NCBI GenBank assembly: GCA_019311115.1
Contig: JAFDDB010000019.1
Span: 1-51,010, forward strand
Direction: 5' to 3'
DNA: 51,010 nt
From: Deltaproteobacteria bacterium
GTDB lineage: Bacteria; Myxococcota_A; UBA9160; SZUA-336
Made by a program: the position numbers and the translations under genes
The notes under the pieces: model-generated
The model's database searches: none
The model's input: only the letters and a program-made list of their open reading frames with translations
What the model was told of the DNA's origin: nothing
Part shown: one piece after another, positions 32,679 to 42,123 of the stretch
Layout of the letters: each line of letters begins with the position of its first letter
Position numbering within the stretch: the first letter of the stretch is position 1

Positions 32679-33845
32679 CTAACCGCCGAGCCGTGCCTCG
32701 ACGTCTTCGAGGGGCGGGGGGCGATAGGCGCCGGTCCCGACCACGATGAGCCCGGGCAGCGTGCCCAGCAGGTGCACGAGGCGCACACCGAACGCCAGGC
32801 AGAGGATCTGCGACGGCGTGCCGTAGTCGCGGAAGAAGACCGAGTAGGCCAGCTCGACGGTGCCGAGTCCCTGGGGCGAGATGGGCACAGCTCCCACGGC
32901 CACGCCCGCGGCGAAGTACGCACACACCTCGACCAGGTCCGCGACGCCGATCGCCATCCCGAGCGAGAGCGCGACGAGCAGGTACGAAGCGAACGCGGCC
33001 AGCTGGCGCAGCACCGCGATGACGACGCAGAGCACGACGGTGCCCGGGTGTCGGGCCAGCCGCCGCACGGTGTCGTCGACCCGCCGCAGCTGGCCGATCC
33101 AGCGCGAGCTCGAGATCCAGCGCCGCGGCAGGAGCCTCCGGAGAGGCGGCCACAGGTAGACGCCCGCAGCCGCCGCCCCCGCGGCGGACACGGCCAGCAT
33201 CGGCCAGAGGAAGCCGCGCACGATGCTGCCCGCCGGGCTGATGGCCGCGGCGCCGGTGACGATCACCAGCACGCCGCCCAGCCCGAGCGCGCGGTCGAGC
33301 ACGACCGACGTCACAGCCTCGGTCTTGCGGTCGGTGTGGAGCGACACGAAGTACGCCTTGAAGACGTCGCCGCCGTACGCCCCCAACAAGAAGGGGACGA
33401 AGCTCAGGAAGGAGCCCGCGAACGTGAGCTTGACCGCGTCCAGGTAGCCGAGCGCGATGTCCTGCGTGCGCAGCACCAGCTGGAAGCGCCAGCCGAGCAT
33501 GAACGTGATCGGGATGAATGCGACGACCGCGGCGAGCATCCAGTCCGCGCGCGCCGTGCGCCAGACCGTGCGAAGTCCCAGCTGCACGTCTCGCGTGCCG
33601 TCGGGCTGCAAGGCGACCCGGTCCGCTGCGACGCTGCGCGGGGGAAGTCCGGGGCGCAGGACGCGCAGGCCCGCGCGGTCTTCGACCACCTCGCCGGTGA
33701 GCACCTCGCCGTCCAGCAGGCGCACGCGGTCGTCGAGGTCTACGCCCGCCAGGACGAGGCCCAGCGCGCCGAGGCAGACCGCGATCCGCGCGATCGCCCA
33801 CGTGAGGCTCCGGCGGCTGCGGATCGGGCGGGTCGTGGCGCTCAT
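32679..33845 (-). CDS. LPG-synthase transmembrane-region (UPF0104) family protein
   Basis: A 388-residue membrane protein. One N-terminal helix is followed by a soluble segment of about 70 residues (RVRLLDGEVLTGEVVEDRAG, a small beta domain). A block of about seven helices follows, with the family's FVPFLLGAYGGDVFKAYFV and GAVPISPQGLGTVELAYSVF signatures. It is distantly related to the protein at 5900-6850 but carries the extra beta segment. Lipid translocation is inferred from the family. The ATG at 33845 is used. It is convergent with the phosphatase and divergent from the hydrolase. Confidence 0.8.
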   Translation of the reverse strand: MSATTRPIRSRRSLTWAIARIAVCLGALGLVLAGVDLDDRVRLLDGEVLTGEVVEDRAGLRVLRPGLPPRSVAADRVALQPDGTRDVQLGLRTVWRTARADWMLAAVVAFIPITFMLGWRFQLVLRTQDIALGYLDAVKLTFAGSFLSFVPFLLGAYGGDVFKAYFVSLHTDRKTEAVTSVVLDRALGLGGVLVIVTGAAAISPAGSIVRGFLWPMLAVSAAGAAAAGVYLWPPLRRLLPRRWISSSRWIGQLRRVDDTVRRLARHPGTVVLCVVIAVLRQLAAFASYLLVALSLGMAIGVADLVEVCAYFAAGVAVGAVPISPQGLGTVELAYSVFFRDYGTPSQILCLAFGVRLVHLLGTLPGLIVVGTGAYRPPPLEDVEARLGG

Positions 33846-33903
33846 GCTCGCGCGGGATGATACAGATCCCACCCGCCGGGGATTATGGGGTTATGCTCGG
33901 CGC

Positions 33904-34686
33904 ATGCCCCAGGTCACGAGTCACGGCACCGGCATCTACTACGAGACCCACGGTGACGGCCCGGCCGTCGTGTTCGCGCACGGCATGGGCGGCAACGCGC
34001 TCAGCTGGTGGCAGCAGGTCCCCTTCTTCGTCGAGCAGGGATACCGCGCCATCGCGTTCGATCACCGCGGCTTCTTCCGCTCGCCCTGCGCGCCGGACGA
34101 GTTCCACCCCGGGCGCTTCCCCGACGACCTGCTCGCGATCCTCGACGCGGAGGGCGTCGAACGCGCGTCGCTGGTCTGCCAGTCGATGGGAGGCTGGACG
34201 GGGCTGCCCACCGCCATCCGCGCGCCCGAGCGGGTGAGTGCGCTGGTGCTGTGCGGCACGCCCGGCGGTCTCGACACCGAGAAGACGCGCGAGGCGCGCG
34301 CGCGCCTGGCCAGTCGCATGGGATCGGGCCGGGTCGAGGGGAACCTGGCGCTCGCGCCGGACTACCCGCGGCACGAGCCGGCCATGGCGTTCCTGTACGA
34401 CCGGCTGAACGCATTGAACCCCGGCCTCGAGCCGGCGGCCCTGGCCTCGTTCGGCGACGAGACGGCCCAGGTTCGCGAGGCGCAGCTGGAGAGCTACGGC
34501 GTCCCCACGCGGGTGATCTCGGGAACCGAAGACCAGCTGTTCTCCCCCGAAGTGCTGCACGATGTCGCCGCGCGGATCCCCGGCGCCGACATCGTCGACT
34601 TCCCGGGCGTCGGCCACTCCACGTACTTCGAGGCGGCCGAGCGCTTCAACTCGGTCGTGCTGGAGTTCCTGCGCAAGCACGCATGA
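33904..34686 (+). CDS. alpha/beta hydrolase
   Basis: A 260-residue alpha/beta-hydrolase-fold protein. The oxyanion region is FAHGMGG (25-31). The nucleophile elbow is CQSMGG with Ser94; an Asp occurs in ISGTEDQLF, and the His is in PGVGHSTYFE. This gives a complete triad for an esterase or lactonase-like enzyme; the substrate is unknown. Its stop overlaps the start of the MurA-like gene (ATGA), an unusual pairing for murA. The ATG at 33904 is preferred because the earlier open frame is antisense to the membrane protein. Confidence 0.85.
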   Translation: MPQVTSHGTGIYYETHGDGPAVVFAHGMGGNALSWWQQVPFFVEQGYRAIAFDHRGFFRSPCAPDEFHPGRFPDDLLAILDAEGVERASLVCQSMGGWTGLPTAIRAPERVSALVLCGTPGGLDTEKTREARARLASRMGSGRVEGNLALAPDYPRHEPAMAFLYDRLNALNPGLEPAALASFGDETAQVREAQLESYGVPTRVISGTEDQLFSPEVLHDVAARIPGADIVDFPGVGHSTYFEAAERFNSVVLEFLRKHA

Positions 34687-35972
34687 GTCAGAGCTTCGAG
34701 ATCGAGGGCGGTCACGCCGTGTCGGGCACCATCCGCCCGGGCGGCAACAAGAACGCCGCGCTGCCGTTGATCGCGGCCTCGCTGCTGACCGACGACGAGG
34801 TCGTCCTGCGCAACGTGCCGGCGATCCGCGACGTCGAGGCCCTGCTGGGGCTGGTGGAGTCGCTCGGCGTCCGTGTGCAGCGCCCCGAGCCCGGCGTGGT
34901 CGCCCTGCGCGCGGACGGCGTAGGCAGCGCCGAACCCGACCCGGAGATCTGCGGCCGGATCCGGGCGTCCGTCCTGCTGGCCGGTCCGCTGCTCGCGCGG
35001 CGCGGACACGTGCGGCTGCCGCCGCCGGGCGGCGACGTGATCGGCCGCCGCCGCATCGACACCCACGTACTCGCGCTGCACGCACTCGGCGCGACGGTCT
35101 CGTCCGACCCGCGCGAGTACGCGTTCCGCGCGGCGGGCCGGCTGCAGGGAGCCGAGGTGTTCCTGGACGAGGCCTCGGTCACGGCGACCGAGAACGCCAT
35201 CATGGCTGCGGCCCTGGCGCAGGGCACGACCACCATCCAGAACGCCGCCTGCGAGCCGCACGTCCAGGACCTGTGCGCGCTGATCCAGGCGATGGGCGGG
35301 AGCGTCGAGGGAGCGGGCACGAACCGGCTGCGCATCGAGGGACTCGAGCGCCTGGGCGGAGCGGAGTTCACCCTGGGGCCGGACTACACCGAGGTCGGAT
35401 CGCTCATCACGCTGGCGGCGGTGACCGGCGGCGAGCTACGGATCCTCGGCGCGCGTCCGCAGGAGCACCGCGCCACGCACATCGGCTTCGGGCGGCTCGG
35501 GATCGCGTTCCACGCGGACGGCGACGACATCGTCGTGCCCGGCGATCAGGACCTGCGCGTGACCGCGGACCTGGGCGGCGCGATTCCCAAGATCGAGGAC
35601 GCACCCTGGCCGGGCTTTCCGGCCGACCTCACCTCTCTCGCGGTGGTCGCAGCGACCCAGAGCGAAGGCACGGTGCTGATCTTCGAGAAGATGTTCGAGT
35701 CGCGGCTCTTCTTCGTCGACCGCCTGGTGGCGATGGGCGCCCGGCTGATCCTCTGCGACCCGCACCGAGTGGTGGTGGCGGGACGCTCGCGGCTCGTGGC
35801 CCAGGAGCTGTCGAGCCCCGACATCCGCGCTGGAATGGCGCTGGTGATCGCGGCGCTGTGCGCGGAGGGCCAGAGCGTGATCCACAACATCGGCCAGATC
35901 GACCGCGGCTACGAGCGCCTCGACGAGCGCCTATCGGCGCTCGGTGCGCGGATCCAGCGCGTCGAAGACTGA
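34683..35972 (+). CDS. murA: UDP-GlcNAc 1-carboxyvinyltransferase (MurA-type), catalytic Cys replaced by Asp
   Basis: A 429-residue EPSP-synthase-fold enzyme of the first committed step of peptidoglycan synthesis. GGNKNAALPLIAASLL (20-35), the ENAIMAAALAQG block, and FESRLFFVDRLVAMGA match MurA. In the active-site loop, PPPGGDVIGRR has Asp118 where E. coli MurA has Cys115 (GGC-x-IG). The same Cys-to-Asp change occurs naturally in Mycobacterium and Chlamydia, where it gives fosfomycin insensitivity; that is the expected phenotype here. An alternative is a MurA paralogue with a related role. No other copy is in the window. Confidence 0.85.
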   Translation: MSQSFEIEGGHAVSGTIRPGGNKNAALPLIAASLLTDDEVVLRNVPAIRDVEALLGLVESLGVRVQRPEPGVVALRADGVGSAEPDPEICGRIRASVLLAGPLLARRGHVRLPPPGGDVIGRRRIDTHVLALHALGATVSSDPREYAFRAAGRLQGAEVFLDEASVTATENAIMAAALAQGTTTIQNAACEPHVQDLCALIQAMGGSVEGAGTNRLRIEGLERLGGAEFTLGPDYTEVGSLITLAAVTGGELRILGARPQEHRATHIGFGRLGIAFHADGDDIVVPGDQDLRVTADLGGAIPKIEDAPWPGFPADLTSLAVVAATQSEGTVLIFEKMFESRLFFVDRLVAMGARLILCDPHRVVVAGRSRLVAQELSSPDIRAGMALVIAALCAEGQSVIHNIGQIDRGYERLDERLSALGARIQRVED

Positions 35973-36016
35973 ACCGCAGCCGCAAAGTTCCGGCCGAACC
36001 TGACAGAATGCGGCCC

Positions 36017-37873
36017 ATGGCCAATCCCGAACCTCGAGCCGCGCCCGAGCCCACGCCGCCCGCGTCCGCATCTGCCGCGTCTGCTGCATCGGGAGCGACC
36101 TTTGCCGGGATCGGCGAGAAGCTGCCGATCGGCATCAAGCTCGCCTACGGCATGCCGAACTTCGCCGGTGCGGCCATGGTGATTCCGATCGCCATCCACA
36201 TGAACCTGTTCTACTCGGACACGATTCTCGTGCCGCTCGGGTTCATCGCGCTCTCCATCGCCGCGGCGCGTGCGCTCGACGCGATCACCGACCCGCTGAT
36301 GGGCTGGATCTCGGACCACACGAACAGCCGGTGGGGCCGGCGCATCCCCTGGATGTTCGTCGGCGCGCCGCTCTGCGCGGTGGCGTTCGTCGCGCTCTTC
36401 CGGCCGCCCGAAGGCCTGACGGGAACGCCGGCGGCCGGCTGGTTCGCGACGACGTTCATCCTGTACTTCCTGTTCCACACGGTCTACGTGATTCCCCACT
36501 ACGGACTCGGACCGGAGCTGACGCCCGACTACAAGGAACGCTCGAGCCTGTTCGCCTGGATGGAAGGGTTCACGCTGCTCGGCACCATGTGCGCGGCCGC
36601 GCTGCCGGGCCTGGTGCTGATCCCACTGCTCGGCGCCCGCGACGCCTACTTCGCGTTCGCGCTCATCTTCGGAAGCATCCTGACGGTGCTCTACTTCTGG
36701 CAGTGCTACCGGATCAAGGAGCGGCCGGACTACTACCAGCAGGCGAAGAACCCGCTCGTGCCGGGCGTGCGGCGCGTCATGCGCAACCGCCCCTTCCGCA
36801 TCCTGCTGGCGAGCTACGTCGTCGGCTCGATCTCGGGGGCGATCCCGGGGCTGATGACCCCGTACTTCGTCAAGTACGTGCTCAAGCCGGACAACCCGGA
36901 CCAACTGATCGGCCTCTACCTGCTGGTCTACTTTGCGACGGGCTTCCTGACGCTGCCGCTCTGGCTGCGCCTGGTGCGGCGTTTCGGCAAGAAGCCCATC
37001 TCGATCGTGTCGCGCGCCATGGGAGTGTGCGGGTCGCTCATGCTCTTCACCATGGGCGAGGGCGACGTGGTCCCGAGCCTGCTCGTGCTCGTCTGGTCCG
37101 GCACCGCGTTCGGACCAGCCATCTTCCTGGGCCCGTCCATCCAGGCCGACGTGATCGACTACGACGAACTCTACACGGGACGGCGTCGCGAGGGCCAGTA
37201 CGGCGCCATGTGGGCGATCATGACCAAGTTCACCGTCATTCCGAGCGCGGCCGTTCCGCTCGCGGTGCTGGCGTCCATCGGCTACGTGCCGAACGTCGAC
37301 CAGTCCGAGACGGTGCGGTTCGCGATCAGCGCAATCTACGGCCTGGTTCCCGCCATCTTCGGCGTGCTCGCGCTGGTGGTGTTCTTGTTCTTCCCGATCA
37401 ACGAGAAGGAGCACCGCCAGATCCTCGAGGGCGTCGAGGCGCACAAGCGCGGCGACCACGCGCGGGATCCGCTGACCGGGACCCTGCTCGCCCCGCCGAC
37501 CAGCCGCGGCGTGGACGAGGAGACGGGCTGGTTCCTCGACCACTTCTCGGAGCGGGAGCTGTCGCGCTTCTCGCGCGAGGGTGCGGGCGCGCTGCTGCGG
37601 TCCACCTCGATCGGCGCGCTGGTCTCGTTCGCGATCTCGGCGGCGTCGCTCGGCTCGGTAGCCATCTCGCTCAGCGACCTGACCCAGAAGCCGGGGACGT
37701 CGATGGTGTTCCTGGTCGTGATCGGCGGCTTCGCGTTCAGCGCGGGCATCTTCCACCTGCTCCGCCTGCGCGCCGCCTACCGCATGCGCTCACACCCCGT
37801 CGAGAGCCAGGTCGTGGCCTCGCACCTCGAGGTGACCCAGAGCCTCAAGCAGACGCAGCGCGCCGCCGCTTGA
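36017..37873 (+). CDS. GPH-type (MFS_2) sugar/cation symporter with C-terminal extension
   Basis: A 618-residue carrier. About twelve helices; the family signature is DAITDPLMGWISDHTNSRWG followed by RRIPW. The melibiose/glycoside-pentoside-hexuronide family transports sugars with Na+ or H+; the substrate is not predictable. After residue about 490 a charged segment leads to two more helices (TSIGALVSFAISAASLG and TSMVFLVVIGGFAFSAGIF), an uncommon C-terminal addition. There is an Ala/Pro-rich N-terminus before the first helix. The ATG at 36017 (or 36008) starts 44 bp (or 35 bp) after murA. The 3' end overlaps the convergent CoA-transferase by 29 bp. Confidence 0.82.
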   Translation: MANPEPRAAPEPTPPASASAASAASGATFAGIGEKLPIGIKLAYGMPNFAGAAMVIPIAIHMNLFYSDTILVPLGFIALSIAAARALDAITDPLMGWISDHTNSRWGRRIPWMFVGAPLCAVAFVALFRPPEGLTGTPAAGWFATTFILYFLFHTVYVIPHYGLGPELTPDYKERSSLFAWMEGFTLLGTMCAAALPGLVLIPLLGARDAYFAFALIFGSILTVLYFWQCYRIKERPDYYQQAKNPLVPGVRRVMRNRPFRILLASYVVGSISGAIPGLMTPYFVKYVLKPDNPDQLIGLYLLVYFATGFLTLPLWLRLVRRFGKKPISIVSRAMGVCGSLMLFTMGEGDVVPSLLVLVWSGTAFGPAIFLGPSIQADVIDYDELYTGRRREGQYGAMWAIMTKFTVIPSAAVPLAVLASIGYVPNVDQSETVRFAISAIYGLVPAIFGVLALVVFLFFPINEKEHRQILEGVEAHKRGDHARDPLTGTLLAPPTSRGVDEETGWFLDHFSERELSRFSREGAGALLRSTSIGALVSFAISAASLGSVAISLSDLTQKPGTSMVFLVVIGGFAFSAGIFHLLRLRAAYRMRSHPVESQVVASHLEVTQSLKQTQRAAA

Positions 37874-39053
37874 GCGCACCGGCGCTCTCGAGCGCCGTCA
37901 CGTCGTCGCGCGACAGCCCGAGCCAGTCGCCGAGCACCTCGTCGGCGTGCTCTCCGAGGCGTGGGCTCGGGCGCAGCTCGGCAAGCGGCACGTCCTGGAA
38001 GCGAAGCGGGCTCCGCGGCGCCGCGATGCGGCCGAGTTCCGGGTGGTCGATCCACTCGAGCATTCCCCGCTCGTGGAGCTGCGGATCGTTCATCACCTCG
38101 GCCAGGTCGCGCACGGGACCGGCGGGCACCGCGTGCTTGCGCGCCGCACGCGTGATCTCATCGCGCGTGTGCGCGCGGGTCCACTCGAGCACGACGTCGT
38201 CGGTCTCCTGCATGTGGTCCACGCGGTGGCGGTTGGTGTCGAAGCGCGGATCGTCGAGCAGGTCCTCGCGCCCCATCGCGTGGCAGAGCCGGCGCCAGTG
38301 GTCCTCGGTCGAGCAGATGATCGCCACGTGGCCGTCGGCCGCCTCGTACACGTTGTAGGGCGTGACGGCGAGGCCGCCGTGCCGGCTCCCGACGCGCCTC
38401 GGCGCGTCCGGCCCTCCGTAGTGCAGGCTCCCCAGGTTCGAGGTCAGGCTCGGGTAGACCGCGTCCTGCATGGCGACCTCGACGCGGCGTCCCGTGCCCG
38501 TGCGTTCGCGCTCGTAGAGCGCGGTCACGATGGCGCCGTACAGGTGGATCCCGCTCAGGAAGTCCGCGACCGCCGGGCCCGCCTTCTGCGGCGGCCCGTC
38601 CGGCTCACCCGTCACGCTCATGACTCCCGACACGGCCTGCACCACCACGTCGAGCGCGAGACCGTCCCGGTCGGGTCCCGTCGAGCCATAGCCGGTGCCG
38701 GACGCGTAGATCAGCCGCGGGTTCTGCGCGCGCAGGACGTCGGGACCCACGCCCAGCCGGTCCATCACGCCGGGCGCGAAGTTCTCGACCAGCACGTCGG
38801 CGCTCCGGGACAGCGAGACGAGCAGGTCGCGCCCGGCCGGAGTCTTCAGGTCGATCTCGAGTGCGCGCTTGTTCGAGTTGAGCAGGGCCTGCGGGTACGA
38901 GGTGCTGCCGTCCATGCGGCGGCGCATCGGCTCGCCGCCCGGCGGCTCGACCTTGACCACGTCGGCTCCGGCCATCGCCATCAGCAGGCCCGCGTACGGA
39001 GCCTGGTAGTACTGGCCCAGGTCGAGCACGCGCAGACCGTCGAGCGGACTCAA
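37845..39053 (-). CDS. family III CoA-transferase (CaiB/BaiF type)
   Basis: A 402-residue enzyme. N-terminal blocks are LRVLDLGQYYQAPYAG and GADVVKVEPPGGEP. Also present are NKRALEIDLK, LVENFAPGVMDRLG, and the active-site Asp164 in AVADFLSGIH. It moves CoA between an acyl-CoA and a free carboxylic acid. The start is TTG at 39053, overlapping the stop of the acyl-CoA dehydrogenase (TTGA), so the two form an operon for activating and oxidising one substrate. The substrate is unknown. Confidence 0.88.
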   Translation of the reverse strand: MSPLDGLRVLDLGQYYQAPYAGLLMAMAGADVVKVEPPGGEPMRRRMDGSTSYPQALLNSNKRALEIDLKTPAGRDLLVSLSRSADVLVENFAPGVMDRLGVGPDVLRAQNPRLIYASGTGYGSTGPDRDGLALDVVVQAVSGVMSVTGEPDGPPQKAGPAVADFLSGIHLYGAIVTALYERERTGTGRRVEVAMQDAVYPSLTSNLGSLHYGGPDAPRRVGSRHGGLAVTPYNVYEAADGHVAIICSTEDHWRRLCHAMGREDLLDDPRFDTNRHRVDHMQETDDVVLEWTRAHTRDEITRAARKHAVPAGPVRDLAEVMNDPQLHERGMLEWIDHPELGRIAAPRSPLRFQDVPLAELRPSPRLGEHADEVLGDWLGLSRDDVTALESAGALKRRRAASA

Positions 39054-40216
39054 TGGAACGAGCCCCCGATCAGGTCGCGCGCCATGATCAGGCGCTGCAC
39101 CTCGCTCGGCCCCTCTCCCACGCGCCGGATGCGCATCTCGCGGAACCAGCGCTCGAGCGGCAGGTCCTTGGTCATGCCGTAGCCGCCGTGGATCTGCATG
39201 ACGCGGTCCACCACGCGGCCACCGGCCTCGCTGGCCACGAGCTTCGCCATGGCCGCTTCGGTGCGAAAGCTCTCGCCGCGCTCGGCTCGCGCCGCCGCGT
39301 CGAGCGTGAGCCAGCGCGAGGTGCGGATGTCGATCTCGTTGTCCACGATCATCCACTGGATCGCCTGGCGCGTCGCCAGCACGTCACCAAAGGTCTCGCG
39401 GTGCTTCACGTACTCGATGGCCATCTCCTGCGCGCGGATCGCCACGCCGATGCAGCCGGCCGCGTAGGGGATGCGATTGCGGCTCAGGCGGTCGTTCGCG
39501 ATCGCGAAGCCGCGGTTCACCTCGCCGAGCACGTTCGCCGACGGGATCCGAAGCCCGTCGAACTCCAGCTCGGTCGCGTAGTGCGACGAGCGCAGCGTGT
39601 GCACGATGCGCCGCACGCGGAAGCCCGGCATGTCGGTGTCGACGATGAAGCAGGTGATTCCGTTGCGTCCCTTCTCGGGATCGGTGCGGGCGAACGTGAT
39701 GGCGAAGTCGGCCCGGTCTGCGCCGCTGATGAAGGTCTTCTCGCCGTTCAGCACCCAGCCGTCGCCGTCCTTGACCGCGGTGGTGCGGATGGCGCGCGCG
39801 GGGTCGCTGCCGCCGGAGGGCTCGGTCAACGCGAAGCAGCCGCGCTTCTCGCCGCGCAGCATCGGGTACAGGTAGCGCTCCTTCTGGTCCTCGTTCGCCT
39901 CGTAGAGCTGCGCCAATCCCGCCCCGCCGAAGACCCCGTAGCACGGCGCGTAGAGCCCCGCGCGGTGCTGCGCCATCTCGATCGAGATGAGCGTGCGCGT
40001 CACCAGGTCGACGCCGGGACCGCCGAACTCCTCGGGAATGTCGAGCCCGTAGAGCCCCATAGACCTCGCCATGCCCACCAGCCGCTCGTGGTCTTCGGGC
40101 GCGAGCTCGCTGGCGTCGGGGTCGAGGTCGGCCTCGAGCGGCGCGATCTCTTCGCGCACGAAGCGGCGCACGCTGGCGACGACCTGCTGCTGTTCGTCGG
40201 TGAGTTCGAGTTCCAT
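39050..40216 (-). CDS. acyl-CoA dehydrogenase
   Basis: A 388-residue full-length enzyme. N-terminal helical domain (ELTDEQQQVVASVRRFVREE), middle domain with FALTEPSGGSDPARAI and NGEKTFISGADRADF, and C-terminal domain ending QIHGGYGMTKDLPLERWFRE and VGEGPSEVQR. Here the catalytic Glu (VGEGPSE) is present, unlike the partial gene at the window start. It is coupled to the CoA-transferase downstream. The small GIY-YIG-like gene lies 46 bp upstream on the same strand. Confidence 0.92.
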   Translation of the reverse strand: MELELTDEQQQVVASVRRFVREEIAPLEADLDPDASELAPEDHERLVGMARSMGLYGLDIPEEFGGPGVDLVTRTLISIEMAQHRAGLYAPCYGVFGGAGLAQLYEANEDQKERYLYPMLRGEKRGCFALTEPSGGSDPARAIRTTAVKDGDGWVLNGEKTFISGADRADFAITFARTDPEKGRNGITCFIVDTDMPGFRVRRIVHTLRSSHYATELEFDGLRIPSANVLGEVNRGFAIANDRLSRNRIPYAAGCIGVAIRAQEMAIEYVKHRETFGDVLATRQAIQWMIVDNEIDIRTSRWLTLDAAARAERGESFRTEAAMAKLVASEAGGRVVDRVMQIHGGYGMTKDLPLERWFREMRIRRVGEGPSEVQRLIMARDLIGGSFH

Positions 40217-40262
40217 GCGGGGCTCCTGTCCGGATCGACCGGGCGGATCGGGCGTCGGGCGG

Positions 40263-40592
40263 TCAGTCGGGTTGAAGGCGCCCGAGCCGCGGCGGCCGCC
40301 GGTTCTGTGCGGGCAGCCGCCCATGGTCGGCTTCGAATGCCATCAGCAGCTCGCGGTAGCGCGTCAGGTACGACATGTTGACCTCGTAGCGGAACGCACG
40401 GCCCTCGGGCTCCTCGCGGCAACGCGACTCGAGTTCTCCGCGCAGACCAAACTGCGAGCGGCCGCCCGCGTAGCCGATGAGCACGACCTGTCCGCTCTCG
40501 TCGGCGATCTCGTAGACGCCGAGCTGACCCTGAACGCGCGCCACCGCGTCGGGACCGAGCGGGATCCAAGGCTTGTCGAGGCGGATCGACAT
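40263..40592 (-). CDS. small protein resembling a degenerate GIY-YIG domain
   Basis: A 109-residue protein. GVYEIADESGQVVLIGYAGG resembles the GIY...YIG pattern, with Leu replacing the second Tyr. GLRGELESR could supply the catalytic Arg, RYRELLMAF the metal Glu, and GRLPAQN the closing Asn. If so, it has a nuclease-like fold with altered active-site residues. Similar small proteins occur beside acyl-CoA dehydrogenase genes, but the family name is not certain. The ATG at 40592 is used; it is likely co-transcribed with the dehydrogenase. Confidence 0.55.
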   Translation of the reverse strand: MSIRLDKPWIPLGPDAVARVQGQLGVYEIADESGQVVLIGYAGGRSQFGLRGELESRCREEPEGRAFRYEVNMSYLTRYRELLMAFEADHGRLPAQNRRPPRLGRLQPD

Positions 40593-40668
40593 GCGTACTC
40601 CTGTCCATGAATACCACGTCTGGGCGATTCGCTGGTCACCGCCCCGGCTCGCCTGATACCTTGGATCG

Positions 40669-42117
40669 ATGCAGCCCGCCCCTGCCGTGGAACGAGAGCG
40701 CGTCGGCCCCTACCTGGTTTTCCTGTTCGGCGTGTTGGCCATCGCCACGTTCTTCGAGGGCTTCGACGCCGCGATGCTCACCATCGCGGCGCCCGACGCG
40801 CGCGCCACGCTCGACATCTCGCGCGGCGAGTGGGGCGTGATCTTCGCCATCAACCGCCTGGGCATGGTGGGCTCATTCTTTCTGCTGCTCTTCGCCGACC
40901 GCTGGGGACGCCGCAACCTGATGATGATCACCATCGTCGGCTTCGCGTTCTTCAACGGCATGACGGCCGTCGCCGGCGACAAGTTCGAGTTCTGCGCCTA
41001 CCAGTTCCTGGCTCGGCTCTTCCTGACGGCCGAGGTGGCGCTGGCGCTGATCGTGATCGGCGAGGAGTTCCCGGCCCGGCTGCGCGGCCGCGCCATCGCG
41101 CTGGTCACGAGCTTCGCGACGCTCGGCGTGATGGTCATCGCCAAGGCTTCGCCGTACGTGCTGCTGCTGGACTGCGCCACGGGCACGCTGCAAGGCGGCG
41201 ACTGCGTGCCGCCGGACGGCAACTGGCTGCACTCGCTCGGCACGACCATCGCGGTGGCGCTCCAGACGTTGACGGGCCGCACCGTGGACGGCGCGGACTG
41301 GCGCGCGCTCTACGCCCTGGGACTCGTGCCCGCCGTGGTGGGGCTCGCGATGCGCTTCGCCATGCGGGAGACGCAGCGCTTCAGCGCGTTGAAGCCCGAG
41401 GCGGCACCGACGCTCAGGCACGAGATGCGCGCTCAATACGAGCGCGCCAAGATCCCCTGGCAGGACGGCTACCGGAGGCAGACGTGGCTGGTGGCGCTGC
41501 TCTGGAACCTGGTGCACCTGGTCACCGCGCCCGCCGTCGCGTTCTGGGTGATCTACGCCCGCGAAGACCTGGGGTTCACGCCGCGGATCGTCGGCGACAT
41601 CCTGTTCTGGGGCTACGGCGGGGGCGTGGTCGGGCACTACCTGACCGGCTACCTGATCGACCGCGTGGGCCGCAAGCCGATCTGTGCCGGGCTCTACGTG
41701 GTCGCGTCCGTGGCCATCTTCATGCTCTTCCAGACCACCGCGCTGAGCCAGCAGTACTTCTGGATGATCGGGACGGTGTTCTCGTTCGCCGCGGCGAACA
41801 CGGTGACCAACGTGTACGCGGCGGAGCTCTTCCCGACGGCGATCCGCGCGACCGGTTACGCGTTCACCACGAACCTGTTCGGCCGGGCGACCGAGGTGGG
41901 CGTCCCCTTGATCGTGAGCGCCCTGCTTCCCGCCCTGGGCATCTCGTGGTCCGTCGGCGTCGTCGCCTTCGGACCGATCGCCGGGGCGTGGGTCGTCTGG
42001 CGCTACGCGCCGGAGACCAAGGGCCTGACGCTCGAGCAGATCGAGAAGATGCTCATGCCGGCGAAGGGCGGGGCGGACGCAGCCGACGTGCCGGAGCGCG
42101 CGCGGACGGGGACCTGA
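40669..42117 (+). CDS. MFS transporter, aromatic-acid/sugar-porter type
   Basis: A 482-residue carrier with about twelve helices. FFEGFDAAMLTIAAP has the Gly-Phe-Asp of the AAHS aromatic-acid:H+ symporters in helix 1. FADRWGRRNLM is the loop 2-3 motif; LIDRVGRKP is its repeat in loop 8-9, and PETKG near the C-terminus is the sugar-porter-like ending. A 40-residue external insert with CATGTLQGGDC contains two Cys. It probably imports an organic acid used by the adjacent acyl-CoA genes. It is divergent from the GIY-YIG-like gene. Confidence 0.85.
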   Translation: MQPAPAVERERVGPYLVFLFGVLAIATFFEGFDAAMLTIAAPDARATLDISRGEWGVIFAINRLGMVGSFFLLLFADRWGRRNLMMITIVGFAFFNGMTAVAGDKFEFCAYQFLARLFLTAEVALALIVIGEEFPARLRGRAIALVTSFATLGVMVIAKASPYVLLLDCATGTLQGGDCVPPDGNWLHSLGTTIAVALQTLTGRTVDGADWRALYALGLVPAVVGLAMRFAMRETQRFSALKPEAAPTLRHEMRAQYERAKIPWQDGYRRQTWLVALLWNLVHLVTAPAVAFWVIYAREDLGFTPRIVGDILFWGYGGGVVGHYLTGYLIDRVGRKPICAGLYVVASVAIFMLFQTTALSQQYFWMIGTVFSFAAANTVTNVYAAELFPTAIRATGYAFTTNLFGRATEVGVPLIVSALLPALGISWSVGVVAFGPIAGAWVVWRYAPETKGLTLEQIEKMLMPAKGGADAADVPERARTGT

Positions 42118-42123
42118 CCGGGC

